Numbered from the stretch's first letter, positions 42,506-53,745 are shown. The stretch: DNA of 64,000 nt from Palaemon carinicauda (GCF_036898095.1 NC_090730.1:27803943-27867942); one strand, 5' to 3'. The notes: generated from the sequence alone by a model not told the origin. Numbers and translations: made by a program.

Positions 42506-42909
42506 TCCCATAACCTTTTTTAATCTTTCTCTTGAAATGCTTTTTATTGTTGTTTTTGGGTTGTACGGAAGGCTAAGAAGCCTTTCGCATCCTGGTTGAT
42601 TTGGCGGGTGGTCAAACTCTTTCTTGAGAAGCGCCTAGATTAGAGGTTGTGATGAGGTCCTTTAGTATGGGTTGCAGCCCTTCATACTTCAGCATCTAGG
42701 AGTCGCTCAGCATCCTAAGAGGATCGCTAGGCTCAGTAAGGAAGACGTACTTAAAAAGGCAGAGTAATGGTTCAAGTCGACTTCCTTACCAGGTACTTAT
42801 TTATTTTATGTTTGTTATTTTGAATAACTGCTAAAATGAAATACGGGATACTTAGCTTCTAATGTTAACATGTATGCTGGTCTCCACCCACCCCCCTGGG
42901 TGTGAACCA

Positions 42910-42998
42910 GCTACATGATCATCGGGTAAGATTAATATTGAAAAATGTTATTTTCCTTAGTAAAATAAATTTTTGAATATACTTACCCGATGATCATG
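42910..42998 (+). repeat. DIRS-D internal complementary region
   Basis: Joins the reverse complements of the left and right ends, as in C. Confidence 0.95.
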
Positions 42999-43049
42999 AA
43001 TTTAAGGACCCTCCCTTCCTCCCCATAGAGACCCAGTGGACCGAGGAGA

Positions 43050-43242
43050 AAATTGGTTCTTGTTGACAAGAAGTACCTGAGTACCTACTCGACAGATGGC
43101 GCTGTTGTTGTACACCCCCACCTGTATAGCGATGGCTGGCGTATCCCGACCTTAGGTTTTTTCTGTCGGGCAACAGAGTTGCAGCTACATGATCATCGGG
43201 TAAGTATATTCAAAAATTTATTTTACTAAGGAAAATAACATT
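43050..43242 (-). repeat. DIRS-D right inverted terminal repeat
   Basis: Reverse complement of 36771-36945 plus the right-specific outer end finishing AAAATAACATT. Confidence 0.93.
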
Positions 43243-44054
43243 TTTTTAAGTGAATGCATTAATATCCCTCTGCTGTTACAACCCTTGGGAGGTGCTATTA
43301 CATGGACATCTACAGTATATCCCTTTGGAGGTGCCGTTATATAGACATATATATCTCTTGGAAGGTGCCATTACATATGGTTGACATTTCAGCCATAAGC
43401 TTCAGCACGTGCATAGCACTAACTTTCCAGTTGTAAACATGATCAGTGTAAGGCCTTAGTGTGCTAGAAATTTTACGATAGATTATCTTACTATGTTTTT
43501 AAAGTACATTCTGATGCGATATTTTCATCAAAGTATTCAAAGATACCTGTTTCTTAACTGTACAGCTTATACAGTACCTCTTAATTACTTCATTTTGTGG
43601 TGGATAAGACTAATACAATAACTAATTTTTGGGGAACTCAGAAATCAACTTTGTTCTAGATTCAGAGTAATATTTCGGGCCTAACTTACCCAGTTTCACC
43701 CCTACCCTAAATGTTCAAGTAGTGGGTGGCGCTCTGTTGGATTTAACGTCGGCTAAACTATAAGTGAATTGCAATTGTTGCCGTTCAAAGTAGGCTTTAG
43801 AAATACAATATGATCTTGTCTCTTTTATCTTCCTTTATGGCTAAAAATTGCAAATTTTGGAATATAATTCATGTTGGAGGTGTTCCTGCGAGGTTGGGAA
43901 AGAAACACAATCTTGAAATTAACATAAGTTCTATTGAGAAGGTGCAATACAAGAATTAAATACAACAGGCAGGAAACACTTCTGCCTTGGGTGACGAACG
44001 ATAATACAAGCACACTGTGTGATGCCCCAAGGCTGGGAAGTACATTGTTGCCAT
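43243..44054. other. Unique DNA with a short degenerate repeat
   Basis: At about 43268-43385 three imperfect units share GGAGGTGC(T/C)(A/G)TTA followed by a PyATATCC-type block. Otherwise no gene is seen. Confidence 0.4.
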
Positions 44055-44715
44055 AGGTAGTAGGTTGGCCAGGGCACCAGCCGCCTGTTGAGATACTACC
44101 TCTAGAGAGTTATGGGGTCCTTTGACTGGCCAGACAGCACCACATAGGACCCTTCTCTCTGGTTACGATTCTTTCCCTTTGCCTACACAGACACCGAATA
44201 GTCTGGCCTGTTCTTTACAGATTCTCCTCTGTCCTCTTAGACCTGACAACACGGATTGCCAAACAATTCTTCTTCACCCAAGAGGTTAACTACTGCACTC
44301 TAATTGTTCAGTGACTACTTTCCTTTTGGTAAGGGTAGAAGAGACTCTTCAGCTATGGTAAGCAGCTCTTCTAGGAGAAGGACACTCCAAAATCAAGCCA
44401 TTGTTCTCTAGTCTTGGGTAGTGCCATAGCCTCTGTACCATGGTTTTCCACTGTCTTAGGTTAGAGTTCTCTTGCTTGAGGGTACACTCGGACACACTGT
44501 TCTATCTAGTTTCTCTTCTTGTTTTGTTAATTTTTTTTTATAGTTTATACAGGAAATATTTATTTTAATGTTACTATTCTTAAAATATTTTATTTTTCCT
44601 TATTTCCTTTCCTCACTGGGCTATTTTCCCTTTTGGGGCCCTTGGGCTTATAGCATCCTGCTTCTCCAACTAGGGTTGTAGCTTAGCATTTAATAATAAT
44701 AATAATAATAATACA
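44055..44715 (+). repeat. Dispersed ~0.66-kb repeat with AAT tail, copy 1
   Basis: Begins near GTAGGTTGGCCAGGGCACCAG and ends ACTAGGGTTGTAGCTTAGCA followed by (AAT)n. The same sequence lies in reverse at 47231-47935. No reading frame is conserved. It may be the 3' UTR of a LINE or a SINE-like unit ending in a simple-repeat tail. Confidence 0.85.
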
Positions 44716-45470
44716 GTAATAATGTCTTCGGGGCGTTGCCACACTTAATAATATAATGGATATCTATGCATAATAACATTGTAATATGATGCATATACAC
44801 ATATGAGTACATAGGGGGTGTATTTATTTACAAGACATATGTAATATATGGGAAACATAATACATTGCTTCAGGTATGATTATATGTTAACGTCAGTTAA
44901 TGTAACAGTCTCACATTTTATATATCTACAATTCATACTTTTCCTAACCATGCAAACCTGAATTCTTTAAATAGGATAGATATCAGTGAAGCTGGAGTAT
45001 TCGGCAGTATTACTTTCATCACGAGTTGTACTGGCCAGGAGCGCACAAGCTCAGCCTCCCTGCTTGCTCACTGAGCAGGAATTTTAATTGCGGTCGGGAC
45101 TTTTAGCCGGGTAGGTGATGGCGGGAAAATTTGATTAAATACCTTAGGTGTGTTTAGGGAAAAATACAAATTATTTTCCAAAATTTGCAGTTTGTTCCTA
45201 CATTAGTACAAACCTTTGTCCTTTAGATAGAAGACTCATCCTAAGGTGGGGAGAAATTCCTATTCCAACTGGCTGGATACTTACCTACTTATCCTGGGAC
45301 AAAAAACTTGGACCCTTATATGTGGTGCAGAGATAAGATCTATGGCCCATGCAATAAAGGATGTGGAGCAGAAAATCTGTGTAGTAAAAATTAGGCATAT
45401 ATTTATCAGTGGGCGGATACAACAGGACTGGAAGAGGAGGCAATTGTCTTGGAGTCTTTATCAGTAGAAG
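44716..45470. other. AT-rich DNA with DIRS-like terminal sequences
   Basis: TTTTCCTAACCATGCAAACC at about 44939 and an AAATACAAATTATTTTCC / GTACAAACCTTTGTCCTTTA pair at 45163-45228 look like the end and internal junction of another DIRS lineage, probably that of fragment F. No intact gene. Confidence 0.35.
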
Positions 45471-45729
45471 CAGAAGGTCTGGGTACCTTTCTATTGTGGG
45501 CCATTTTGAGGGTACTAGTCATATTGAGATTGAAAGTGGACAGGACTTGGTTTAAGACACTCCTTATCAGGCAGAACAGTGGAAAACCATAGACATCAAG
45601 GCCATCCTAAGGGTGTTGAAAGGCGCTCTCAAAAGCTGCTTCTGGGTCTGGCACCTGTGAGCAGTATAATATATCGGAAGCTTTCAATATCAAGATGTTG
45701 CAAGCAGGTCGACTGTCGGAGTACCCCAT

Positions 45730-46100
45730 AAAGTCGGTATACTGTTCGCTGTCTGAGGATACAAAGACCATTCTGACCCAACGATCTGCAGCCTCCTTAT
45801 TCATCTTGTCTGCCACAATGTCACAATGTTCTTGCCAGGAATAAAGCGGTCTGTAAGAGTTATTGAGAGGAGCACAGCCCACATGAATTTTTATGGATAG
45901 TTGGCAAAGCCCACCCCACAAAGTCTGTATACTGTTCGCTGTCTGAGGATACAAAGACTATTCTGACCCAATGATCTGCACCTTCCTTATTCATCTTGTC
46001 CGCCACAATGTTCATACCCTGGAATAAAGCGGTCTGTAAGCGTTATTGAGAGGAGCACTGACAACTTGTGAATTTTTATGGCTAGTTGGCAAAGCTGCAG
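45730..46100. repeat. 190-bp tandem duplication inside DIRS fragment F
   Basis: AAAGTC(G/T)GTATACTGTTCGC starts at 45730 and 45920. Both copies run through GATACAAAGAC, CTTATTCATCTTGTC and GAATAAAGCGGTCTGTAAG. The duplicated piece covers the RNase H to methyltransferase junction. Confidence 0.9.
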
Positions 46101-46181
46101 AATACCACCACAGTGGTGTTGTTGCTCATTAACACCAACAAGTGGCCAGTCAAAAGAAGGCAAAAGTGTTGGAGCACCAGA

Positions 46182-46473
46182 TTTAAAGGTTTAAAGGTCA
46201 CTCATGAATGGCAGAGGCAAGGCACAGTGACATTGCCATATCAAGCAGGACAATGCCCAAACACCCTCTCCACCCAAGCTAGGACCAAGGAGGGACAGGA
46301 AATGGCTGCTGATGACTCAGCAGATAGACCTATAGGCTTCCCCTATCCCCCCATCCTTAGCTCACAAGGATGGTGAGGTTGCAGCGACCAAAGGAACTAA
46401 CGAGTTTGAGAGGGACTCGAACCCAAGTCTGGCAATCACCAGGCAAGGACGCTACCACCTGGCCACCACAACC
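46182..46473 (-). mobile_element. tRNA-derived SINE inserted in DIRS fragment F
   Basis: The minus-strand head has a pol III box A (TGGCCAGGTGGTAGCG, 46450-46465 in reverse) and box B (GGGTTCGAGTCCC, 46412-46424 in reverse) spaced as in a tRNA, followed by an unrelated body and a short CTTTAAACCTTTAAA tail at 46182-46198. The flanking RNase H reading continues on both sides, which marks the boundaries. Anticodon-loop pairing is poor, so it is not a tRNA gene. Confidence 0.75.
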
Positions 46474-46690
46474 GATTGAAGTTCCATCGACATCACTGGT
46501 TGGTCCATTGTCCCGATGCTCGCTGTTGTAGGAGGCGAGCTCCCCATCCTTCCTTTGATACTCCCATGAACAACTTAAGTTCTGGTGGATGTGACAGAAG
46601 GGGTGAACCCTTAAAGGTTTGTATCATCCAGCCATCATTCCAGATCCAGATTGTGTCTGGAATCCTTCCCTCTCAGAACTAATGATAGAG

Positions 46691-47230
46691 GGGGTCACTG
46701 CCTTGCGACCAATGTCTCTTCAGCTCCCATTGAAGAGACCACAAGTGGAGACGATCTTTCGGAACGAGAATGAGAAAGAAAATTAGACTATTTGTAAGTG
46801 TGAAGGGATGAAAGCTTTGAAAGAAGAATTAAAGAGGAGGAAAGAATGTGAAATGAAAAAGAAAAATCTAGGATGCTAGTGAGAGGAGTAGAGAAAAGTG
46901 TGAAATGTCAGTTGGGGATAGAATGAAGAAAACGATGATTGAAATAGTGAAGATGATGTGGAAGGAAAAAGAAATATATCAACTCCTGTGGCAGTGCCCA
47001 AGAGAGTAAATAATGAAACTAAAAACATGAAGAGTTCCGGGAAATGTAATACAGTATTGTGATAAAAGGAATAAGTTCAAGAAATGGCTTGTGATTATTT
47101 TATTGAATGAAAGGGAATATGAAGAAAAGGGAATATAACATTCAAAGATTAGTTTGTATTTTTCCTAGCGATACAAACATGAGTCCTTTATAATATGGAA
47201 ATGTCTTCAACAGAGCTGGAGCTGCCGTTA
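46691..47230. other. Purine-rich unique DNA
   Basis: Long A/G-rich stretch (GAAAGAAGAATTAAAGAGGA-like) with no recognised gene. A DIRS-like terminal sequence GTATTTTTCCTAGCGATACA begins at about 47156. Confidence 0.4.
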
Positions 47231-47232
47231 AG

Positions 47233-47288
<56 letters not shown>

Positions 47289-47935
47289 TGTAATTGCTAA
47301 GCTACAACCCTAGTTGGAAAAGCAGGATGCTACAAGCCCAGAGGCTCCAACAGGGAAAATAGCCCAGTGAGGAAAGGAAAAAATGAAAATAAAATATTTC
47401 AAGAAGAGTAACATTAAAATGAATATCTCCTATATAAACTATAAAAATTTTTTAACAAAACAAGAGGAAGAGAAATAAGATAAAATAGTTTGCTTGAATG
47501 TACCCTTAAGCAAGAGAACTTTGAACCAAAGACAGTGGAAGACCATGGTACAGAGGCTATGGCACTATCCAAGACTAGAGAACAATGGTTTGATTTTGGA
47601 GTGCCCCTCTCCTAGAAGAGCTGCTTACCAAAGCTAAAGAGTTCCTTCTACCCTTACCAAGAGGAAAGTAGTCAGTGAACAATTACAGTGCAGTAACCCC
47701 TTGCATGAAGAATTGTTTGATAATTTGTGCTGTCAGGTGTATGAGGACAGAAGAGAATATGTAAAGAATAGGCTAGACTATTCTGTGTCTGTGTAGGCAA
47801 GGGGAAAATGAACCATAACCAGAGAGGAGGATCCAATGCAGTACTGTCTGGCCAGTTAAAAGACCCCATAACTCTCTGGCGGTAGTATCTCAGCGGGTGG
47901 CTGGTGCCCTGGCCAACCTACTACCTTTAAGGTAG
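47231..47935 (-). repeat. Dispersed ~0.7-kb repeat with TAA tail, copy 2 (inverted)
   Basis: Reverse-orientation copy of 44055-44715. It begins with (TTA)n at 47236-47286, then TGCTAAGCTACAACCCTAGT, and ends GGTGCCCTGGCCAACCTAC. The two copies are 2.5 kb apart and could pair as a long hairpin in RNA. Confidence 0.88.
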
Positions 47936-48130
47936 TTAACAGCAGGTGGTGAGTGTGGTCAAGTATGTCTGGAGCTCTTCATTTTTTACCTTTGCCTCAG
48001 GACTGAGAAGGTTGATTGAGGTGGGAAGTTTAACTTTAAAGGACTCAGGTTTTTATAACTAGAGAAAATATGAATTACCCCTGAAATTTTGAAAGATCCC
48101 TACTTGTGCATATATACAGTAAACATAAAA
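47936..48130. other. Short spacer with inverted terminal sequence
   Basis: AAAGGACTCAGGTTTTTATA at about 48037 is the reverse complement of a relative of the 47156 sequence (ATACAAACATGAGTCCTTTA), so the ~0.9 kb between them is flanked by inverted repeats. Confidence 0.45.
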
Positions 48131-51100
48131 ACAATTAGAGTAGCGCCAACATTATCCCTGCGTGTCGTAAGAGGCGACTAAAAGGGACGGGACGAGGGGG
48201 CTGGGAACCCCCTCTCCTGTATATAATCCTGCGAGACGTCAAGAAAGAGATGGAGCTGGGGGGAGAGTGACTGCTCCCCGCTCTCTAGTTTTGGGGTGTT
48301 TGAATGTGCGTGGATGTAGTACGATAGAGAGTAAAAGATGTGAGATTGGAAGTATGTTTAGGAACAGAAGGATGGATATATTGGCCTTGTGTGAGACAAA
48401 GATGAAAGGAAAGGGTGAAGTGATGTTTGGTGAAATGTCTGGTAGAGTGTCTGGGATTGAAAGGGTAAGAGCGAGAGAGGGTGTGGCTTTATTGCTGAGT
48501 GAATGGATGACAGGTAAAGTAGTGGAATGGAAGGAAATATCATCTAGGTTAATGTGGGTAAGGGTTAGGTTGGGTAGGGAATGTTGGGAGTTTGTCAGCG
48601 CGTATGGGCCAGGTTGTGAGAAAAGTGAAGAAGAGCGGAATGAGTTCTGAAATGAATTAACTAGGTGTGTAGAAGGACTGTGTAGAAGGAATTATGTAGT
48701 TATCATGGATGACTTAAATGCAAAAGTGGGCGCTGGAAAGGTAGAAGGTGTCATTGGGAAGTATGGCGTACCAGGTGAAAATGAGAGTGGTGAGAGACTG
48801 GTAGATATGTGTGTTGAACAAGAGATGGTAATAAGTGCTAGCTTTTTCAAAAAGAAAGATAAAAACAAGTATACATGGGTAAGAGTGGCAAATGGAAGAG
48901 TAGTAGAAAGGGCATTAATGGATTATGTGTTGATAACTAAAAGAATGTTTGGAAGATTGAAAGACGTGCACGTGTTTAGGGGTATGGCTAACGGTATGTC
49001 TGATCATTTTTTGGTGGAAGGAAAATTAGTCGTAGCAAAAGAGTGGAGGAATAGAGTAGGTGGATGTAAAAGGGAGCTAGTGAGGGTTGAAGTGCTAATA
49101 AAACCGGGGGTAAAAAGTAAATATCAGGAAAGGTTGAAAATGGCATATGACGAAGTGAGAGTAAGAGAAACTGGTAATTTAGAGGAGGAGTGGAAGTTAG
49201 TAAAAGAAAATTTTGTTGGGATTGCAAATGATGTGTGTGGCAAGAAGGTTGTTGGAGGCAGCATGAGGAAGGGCAGTGAATGGTGGAATGAAGGAGTGAA
49301 GGTAAAAGTGGAAGAGAAAAAGAGGGCTTTTGAAGAATGGCTGCAGAGTAATAGTATAGAGAAGTATGAAAAATATAGAGAGAAAAATGTGGAAGTAAAG
49401 CGCAAGGTACGTGAGGCAAAGAGGGCAGCTGACCTGAGGTGGAGTCAGGGATTGGGTCAGTCATATGAAGAGAATAAGAAGTTTTGGAAAGAAGTGAAGA
49501 GAGTAAGGAAGGCTGGCTCAAGAATTGAAGAGACAGTGAAAGATGGAAATGGAAGGTTGTTAAAAGGAGAGGAGGCAAGGAAAAGGTGGGCAGAATATTT
49601 TGAAAGTTTACTGAATGTTGAGGTTAATAGGGAGGCAGATATAATTGCTGTTGCAGGTGTTGAGGTGCCGGTGATGGGAGAGGAGAATGAGAGAGAGATT
49701 ACAATAAAGGAAGTGAAGAGAGCACTAGATAAAACGAGAGTAGGAAAAGCATCTGGTATGGATGGTGTGAGAGCTGAAATGGTGAAGGAAGGGGGTGTGA
49801 CTGTACTTAAATGGTTGGTGAGATTGCTTAATATGTGTTTTGTGTTGTCAATGGTACCAGTAGATTGGGTTTGTGCATGTATTGTACCACTAAATAAGGG
49901 TAAGGGAGATGTGCATGAGTGTTGTAATTCAAGAGGTATTAGTTTGTTGAGTGTAGTTGGAAAAGTGTATGGTAGAGTAATGATTAATAGAATTAAGGAT
50001 AAAACAGAGAATGCAATCTTAGAGGTACAGGGTGGTTTTAGAAGAGGTAGGGGTTGTATGAATCAGATTTTTACAGTTAGGCAGATATGCGAGAAATATT
50101 TAGCAAAAGGTAAGGTGGTGTATGTTGCGTTTATGGATCTGGAGAAAGCGTATGATAGAGTTGATAGGGAAGCAATGTGGAATGTGATGAGGTTATATGG
50201 AGTTGGTGGAAGGTTGTTGCAAGCAGTGAAAAGTTTCTACAAAGGTAGTAAAGCATGTGTTAGAATAGGAAATGAAGTGAGTGATTGGTTTCCGGTGAGA
50301 GTGGGGCTGAGACAGGGATGTGTGATGTCGCCGTGGTTGTTTAACTTGTATGTTGATGGAGTGGTGAGAGAGGTGAATGCTCGAGTGCTTGGACGAAGAT
50401 TAAAACTGGTAGACGAGAATGACCATGGATGGGAGGTAAATCAGTTGTTGTTTGCAGATGATAGTGTACTGGTTGCAGACACAGAAGAGAAGCTTGACCG
50501 ACTAGTGACAGAATTTGGAAGGGTGTGTGAGAGAAGGAAGTTGAAAGTTAATGTGGGTAAGAGTAAGGCTATGAGATGTACGAGAAGGGAAGGTGGTGCA
50601 AGGTTGAATGTCATGTTGAATGGAGAGTTACTTGAGGAGGTGGATCAGTTTAAGTACTTGGGGTCTGTTGTTGCAGCAAATGGTGGAGTGGAAGCAGATG
50701 TACGTCAGAGAGTCAATGAAGGTTGCAAAGTGTTGGGGGCAGTTAAGGGAGTAGTAAAAAATAGAGGGTTGGGCATGAATGTAAAGAGAGTTCTATATGA
50801 GAAAGTGATTGTACCAACTGTGATGTATGGATCGGAGTTGTGGGGAATGAAAGTGACGGAGAGACAGAAATTGAATGTGTTTGAGATGAAGTGCCTAAGG
50901 AGTATGGCTGGTGTATCTCAAGTAGATAGGGTTAGGAACGAAGTGGTGAGGGTGAGAACGGGTGTAAGAAATGAGTTAGCAGCTAGAGTGGATATGAATG
51001 TGTTGAGGTGGTTTGGCCATGTTGAGAGAATGGAAAATGGCTGTCTTCTAAAGAAGGTGATGAATGCAAGACTTAATTGGAGAAGTACAAGAGGAAGCCA

Positions 51101-51483
51101 AGGTTTGGGTGGATGGATGGAGTGAAGAAAGCTCTGAGTGATAGGAGGATAGATGTGAGAGAGGCAAGAAAGCGTGCTAGAAATAGGAATGAATGCCAAG
51201 CGATTGTGACGCAGTTCCGGTAGGCCCTGCTGCTTCCTCTGGTGCCTTAGATGACCGCGGAGGTAGCAGCAGTAGGGGATTCAGCATTATGAAGCTTCAT
51301 CTGTGGTGGATAACAGGGGAGGGTGGGCTGTGGCACCCTAGCAGTACCAGCTGAACTCGGTTGAGTCCCTTGTCAGGCTGGGAGGAACGTAGAGAGTAGA
51401 GGTCCCCTTTTTGTTTTGTTTCATTTGTTGATGTCGGCTACCCCCCAAAATTGGGGGAAGTACCTTGGTATATGTATGAATGT
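48131..51483 (+). mobile_element. RTE-like LINE, nearly full length, slightly damaged
   Basis: About 3.35 kb, the usual size for RTE elements. A 5' UTR begins near CGCCAACATTATCCCTGCGT with CGTAAGAGGCGACTAAAAGG, which recurs in animal RTE-like elements. One ORF with endonuclease and RT follows. The 3' end has a short hairpin (CCCCCCAAAATTGGGGG) and a TATGTATGAATGTAT end. It has one premature stop and one frameshift. Confidence 0.85.
48267..51223 (+). pseudogene. RTE endonuclease / reverse transcriptase, one stop and one frameshift
   Basis: The frame opens at about 48267: endonuclease LGCLNVRGCSTIESKRCEIG, ILALCETKMKG (catalytic Glu), then TGA at 48648-48650 in place of a codon between RNEF and NELTRC. 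The same frame resumes with VVIMDDLNAKVGAG (DxN), LMDYVLI and GMSDHFLV (SDH). RT: KASGMDGVRAEM, RGISLLSVVGKVYGRV, MDLEKAYDRVDR (motif A), LRQGCVMSPWLFNLYVD (motif B) and LLFADDSVLVAD (motif C, FADD). The C-terminus has LRWFGHVERM. A one-base deletion near 51100 in the GRPRFGWMDGVKKAL region ends the frame at 51125; in the other frame coding goes on to TAG 51221-51223. Confidence 0.9.
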
Positions 51484-51974
51484 ATCTTTTAAAATAGGGA
51501 AACTCACTGATTGGTGGATCAAAAATCATCCTAGAACCAAACTGGTGGATTCTTTTTCATCCATGGAAATTTCAGTCTGCCTGGTCCCATATAGCAACCC
51601 CCTATCTGTCTAACATAGATATATATAGCTCTGATAGAGCATGACCTGTATAAGAAGATTGGTATGTAATCACAGGAGGGACCCCTTTCCATGAACGAGA
51701 TAATATACCTAAAGCATGATGATTAATAAGATATATATTTCATCATCCTCCACCTCGTCTAGGGAGGATGGGGGTAGATACTTCGCTAGATTCTAAAGAA
51801 TGGAACTCAGAAGTGTAGTTTACCAGCATCGCCAAATTCAGTGTGTAACGCTTCAACCACTCCGTCGAAAGATAGAGGAAAAGGGAAATTAAGGAGAAGA
51901 GCCAGTCATTCTATCTTTCATTCCAGACTTACATTTACACATTACCATAGATAAGATGCTTGCTGTCTTGTGTT

Positions 51975-52900
51975 AGAGCTGAGCTAGCTAAGCAACTACT
52001 TGAGCTGCCACCAAAGGACCAATCGCAAAGGTGCTGAGGGACTTGTGGGTATACTCCCATAGGTAGAAAGCCATGAAGGTTGTCTGGCGTATCTACACTC
52101 CATCCTTCAACACCTGACTGACTGCGAGATTCCTCTTAAAGGCTAGGGTAGGGCTTATATCCCTGACTTCGTGAACCCTGATCCTAGCTGGTACCTTGTC
52201 CCTCTCAGCAGTCGAGGAGTACACGTTACAAAACCAGAAAGAGATTGTGTTCCTTAACACCTATGTCTTCGTTCCTCCAGTGCAGGAAGAGAGGCTGACA
52301 CTAAGCCCTGAGATGAAGAATACTCTTCAGTTAGTACAGCAGAGCCTTCACAGGACACTAAAGCATCTCTTGACAGCTACCCAATGCTTTATAGAGAGGG
52401 GATGGAGAAAGTCTCCAACCTCGGGTTGTGCATCGGCACAAAACTAAAGGAGACTTTCTTTCACCTCTCAGCATCGGCGACAAAATAAAAGAGACCCTGC
52501 AGCTCGCCTACTCTTCGCTAATGCTAAGGCTATCAGAGACAGTCTTGAGAGTCAGATCCCCATATGATGACCTTCTCAAAGGCTCCAACCAGGTATGGGT
52601 AAGCTCCTTTAGAACGAGGATCACCTCCCACTCCAGGCCCTGGGGAAGACTACTCGAAGCTCCTGATGAGCATAGACAACTCCCACGAGGAGCAGAGGCT
52701 TATATCCTTCAGTCGATAAATCATATTCATGACTGAGTTGTAGCATTTAACAGTTATGACTGAGAGGATCCCCTATCAGCAAAGGAAGATGAGGAAATCT
52801 GCGATCTGCACTATAAATTATCCTATCGAAGAAGTATCCCATCTACAAAACCAATGGTAGAAGATGGCTCACTCTTCCTGGTAGATAGCTGCAGAAGAAT
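51975..52900 (-). pseudogene. DIRS-E tyrosine recombinase remnant
   Basis: The catalytic end is clear: PARIRVHEVRDISPTLAFKR (His-x-x-Arg), then SQVLKDGV, a stop in place of Trp, IRQTTFMAFYLWEY (Tyr) and FAIGPLVAAQVV, closely parallel to VRTHEVRAVATSVAFKQ...YWRSKSVFASFYLKDV in C. Upstream pieces (FRNTISFWF-like, CPV) are broken. It lies immediately downstream of the MT remnant in the minus-strand order. Confidence 0.75.
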
Positions 52901-53039
52901 GTTGCAGGTATCCAGATATTTACTGTGCTGTGCCTCATGAAAAGCCTTTGGCTCAGAGGAGGTACTGGATAGTCTCCAACTGTGAAGTTCCAGTTACTTC
53001 CTGGATAGGTGGTACCTCTGTAGATGCAGCTGACAGAGA

Positions 53040-53300
53040 GGTGCTGACCGTTGGAGTAATTCTCTTGGGACCTCGACTAGAAGTGGTGACAGATCAGGAT
53101 AGCGGACATCTGGGAGCCACCAGGGTCATCCCAAGTCCTGAGATAATCAACACTTGGTTGATCAACAGGCAGATAAGGCTGAGTGGAGGAAGTGTGTTGG
53201 CATCCAGGTGATCCCATGGCTGTTGGAAGGTGTCTTCAAACACATCTTATGGATCTGTAACAAGGGAGAAAAACATGAGGAGATTCCTGATTAGCCACAT
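53040..53300 (-). pseudogene. DIRS-E methyltransferase-like remnant
   Basis: FEDTFQQPWDHLDANTLPPL followed by SLICLLINQVLIISGLGMTL and VAPRCP, matching DAFLLDWSHLDLYAFPPF...LTLVAPLWP of C. The FPPF box has become LPPL. Confidence 0.65.
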
Positions 53301-53454
53301 AGCAAACAGGAAAGCACAACACAGGGATTTTCCATTTTAGCTGCGTGGCGAAAGGGTTAATCCCCGGTGAACCCAACAGAGCAAGAAGACTTTCCACTAC
53401 GTAATAATGTGGGGACCACTGTGACCCTACAAGCGCCCCTGGCATCTGAGTGTG

Positions 53455-53745
53455 TTTGCTAGTTAATTCCTCTTTCCTGGAATATACATTGCTGATAACT
53501 CTATGGTGTAGAAGGGACGCTTGTTGACATAAGCCACTATGGTGGTGTTGTCAATCCTCAATACTACTAAGTGCTTTCTCAAATGTATTTGCAATGCTTG
53601 CACCGCTACAAATGCTGCGTGCATTTCTATGATGTGGGTGTGCAGATGTATTTCTTCTGACCACACCCCTAAGAAGACAAGGTCACCAAGGCGTACTCCT
53701 CACCCTTCCTTCAATTTATCTGAGAACATTTGCACATCTGTAGGC
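53455..53745 (-). pseudogene. DIRS-E RNase H remnant
   Basis: SDKLKEG.GVRLGDLVFLGVW (first Asp box), HTHIIEMHAAFVAVQALQ (Glu box), LRIDNTTIVAYVNKR (second Asp box) and SAMYIPGKRN. This reproduces the DIRS RNase H order seen in C (FSDASDTGWGA, KELLAVHLAL, VNSDNTTALAYI). Confidence 0.75.

Larger units (their letters stand above)
36771..43242 (+). mobile_element. DIRS element D, apparently complete
   Basis: 6472 bp with the same organisation as C, about 2.7 kb downstream of mRpL16 and in the same orientation. Its terminal repeats share private changes (GTAGCTGCAACTCTGTTGCC and CAGAAAAAACCTAAGG) that are absent from C. The ICR is at 42910-42998. All three genes are open. Flanks (AGGTTAA / TTTTTAAG) show no clear target duplication. 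Confidence 0.95.
45471..46690 (-). pseudogene. Decayed antisense DIRS fragment F (RNase H and methyltransferase-like)
   Basis: On the minus strand from 46690: FMGVSKEGWGARLLQQRASG (RNase H start). The SINE at 46182-46473 interrupts this. It continues with LTGHLLVLMSNNTTVVVF (the MSDNTTVVAY box), DIVADKMNKEAADRW (end of RNase H, as MADRLSRK in C), then SDILYCSQVPDPEAAFESAF (MT region, as YCSPIPDP) and LDVYGFPLFCLIRSVLNQVL (FPPF box changed to FPLF). Several shifts and stops. The sequence is clearly different from A-D and may belong with element E. Confidence 0.75.

Noticed and set aside
46400..46475. A tRNA gene on the minus strand
   Set aside because: Boxes A and B are present, but stems do not pair well and the unit continues into a SINE body and tail.
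48988..49578. Long minus-strand frames opposite the RTE ORF (also 49124-49405 and 50918-51199)
   Set aside because: Shadows of the purine-rich RTE coding strand, giving Ser/Leu/Phe-rich sequence without homology.
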